Shown here: positions 63,885 through 64,000 of the stretch, piece by piece
How the letters are laid out: each line of letters opens with the position of its first letter
Numbering within the stretch: the first letter of the stretch is position 1
Source: Paenibacillus rhizophilus
GTDB lineage: Bacteria; Bacillota; Bacilli; Paenibacillales; Paenibacillaceae
Direction of reading: 5' to 3'
Assembly (NCBI RefSeq): GCF_003854965.1
Contig: NZ_RQPI01000001.1
Coordinates: forward strand, 62,001 to 126,000
Length of the DNA: 64,000 bases
Translations under genes and position numbers: made by a program
Notes under the pieces: model-generated
Databases searched by the model: none
Seen by the model: only the letters and a program-made list of their open reading frames with translations
What the model was told of the DNA's origin: nothing

Positions 63885-64000
63885 TTGAAACTTCGTCTAA
63901 TGCCTGTATTGTTGACCGCGCTGCTGTCGGCCGCGCTGCTGTTCGGCGGTTGGTTTCTGTATCGTCAATTTGTAGTTCAGGAGCCGCTAGAAAAGATTAT
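63885..64000 (+). CDS. Membrane-anchored or exported protein, N-terminal fragment
   Basis: TTG start at 63885 with GAGGAGG 7 nt upstream. The 38 visible residues hold one hydrophobic segment (PVLLTALLSAALLFGGWFLYRQF) after a short basic start, a signal anchor. The frame runs off the window, so no function can be given. Confidence 0.65.
   Translation, partial: MKLRLMPVLLTALLSAALLFGGWFLYRQFVVQEPLEKI

Overview
The window reads as a chromosomal segment of a spore-forming, menaquinone-using Gram-positive bacterium of the Paenibacillus type. The evidence is the gene content (ypeB, spoIVA, spoVIF, ypjB, HU, TRAP, bacillithiol genes), a GC content above that of Bacillus subtilis, strong AAGGAGG-type ribosome sites with many GTG/TTG starts, and a gene order that follows the B. 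subtilis ypbH-prsW-ypeB-cmk-der-spoIVA-hbs-mtrB-hep-aro/trp-qcr-dapB-bsh-cca-birA-pan-dinG segment almost step by step. Nearly everything is on the + strand. No rRNA, tRNA or CRISPR array was seen.

Layout. 1-4.9 kb: a minus-strand lipoprotein fragment, a MecA adaptor, PrsW, a small Cys-rich ORF, germination protein YpeB behind a sigma-G-like promoter, and the flagellar-brake PilZ protein MotI. 5-11.1 kb: cmk-plsC-rpsA and der-plsY-gpsA (nucleotide, phospholipid and ribosome functions). 11.1-16.2 kb: spoVIF, small membrane and metal proteins, spoIVA, hbs. 16.3-22.3 kb: mtrB (TRAP) and an isoprenoid quinone block, hepS-menG-ubiA-ubiX-mqnA-hepT. The mqnA gene points to the futalosine menaquinone route rather than the classical men route. 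22.3-35.7 kb: ndk-cheR, then aroC-aroB-aroH and a TRAP-type leader in front of trpEDCFBA-hisC-tyrA. 35.7-40.8 kb: a candidate CcpA-controlled small RNA, an ECF sigma/anti-sigma pair, a phosphatase, a gamma-carbonic anhydrase-like protein and IDEAL/DUF2487 proteins. 40.9-44.8 kb: qcrABC (menaquinol:cytochrome c reductase), ypjA, ypjB. 44.9-46.5 kb: an IS200/IS605-type tnpB-only insertion. 46.5-53.7 kb: YitT protein, MazG-like enzyme, dapB, mgsA, bshB1, bshA, cca, birA. 53.7-59.8 kb: structured leader, panBCD, TPR protein, dinG. 59.8-64 kb: tandem hairpin repeats, rex, an MTA/SAH deaminase, ypmB, an alpha/beta hydrolase and the start of a secreted or membrane protein.

How it fits together. mtrB encodes the tryptophan sensor, and 10.3 kb downstream the trp leader carries exactly eleven NAG triplets with TRAP spacing, so regulator and target are both visible. 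The quinone block supplies the tail (HepS/HepT), head-group entry (MqnA), prenyl transfer (UbiA-like), the prFMN cofactor (UbiX) and the final methylation (MenG) of the menaquinone that QcrABC oxidises. Rex, near the end, is the usual NADH sensor for such respiratory genes.

The most interesting signals are (i) a minus-strand transcription unit of about 80 nt, with a perfect consensus promoter whose spacer is a perfect cre site, ending in a strong terminator and displaying a C-rich anti-Shine-Dalgarno-like loop; (ii) a long trp leader whose TRAP site starts almost at the transcript 5' end and which holds two terminators; (iii) four tandem hairpin repeats between dinG and rex; (iv) a structured leader before panB; and (v) a short palindromic repeat that sits directly behind terminators in four places.
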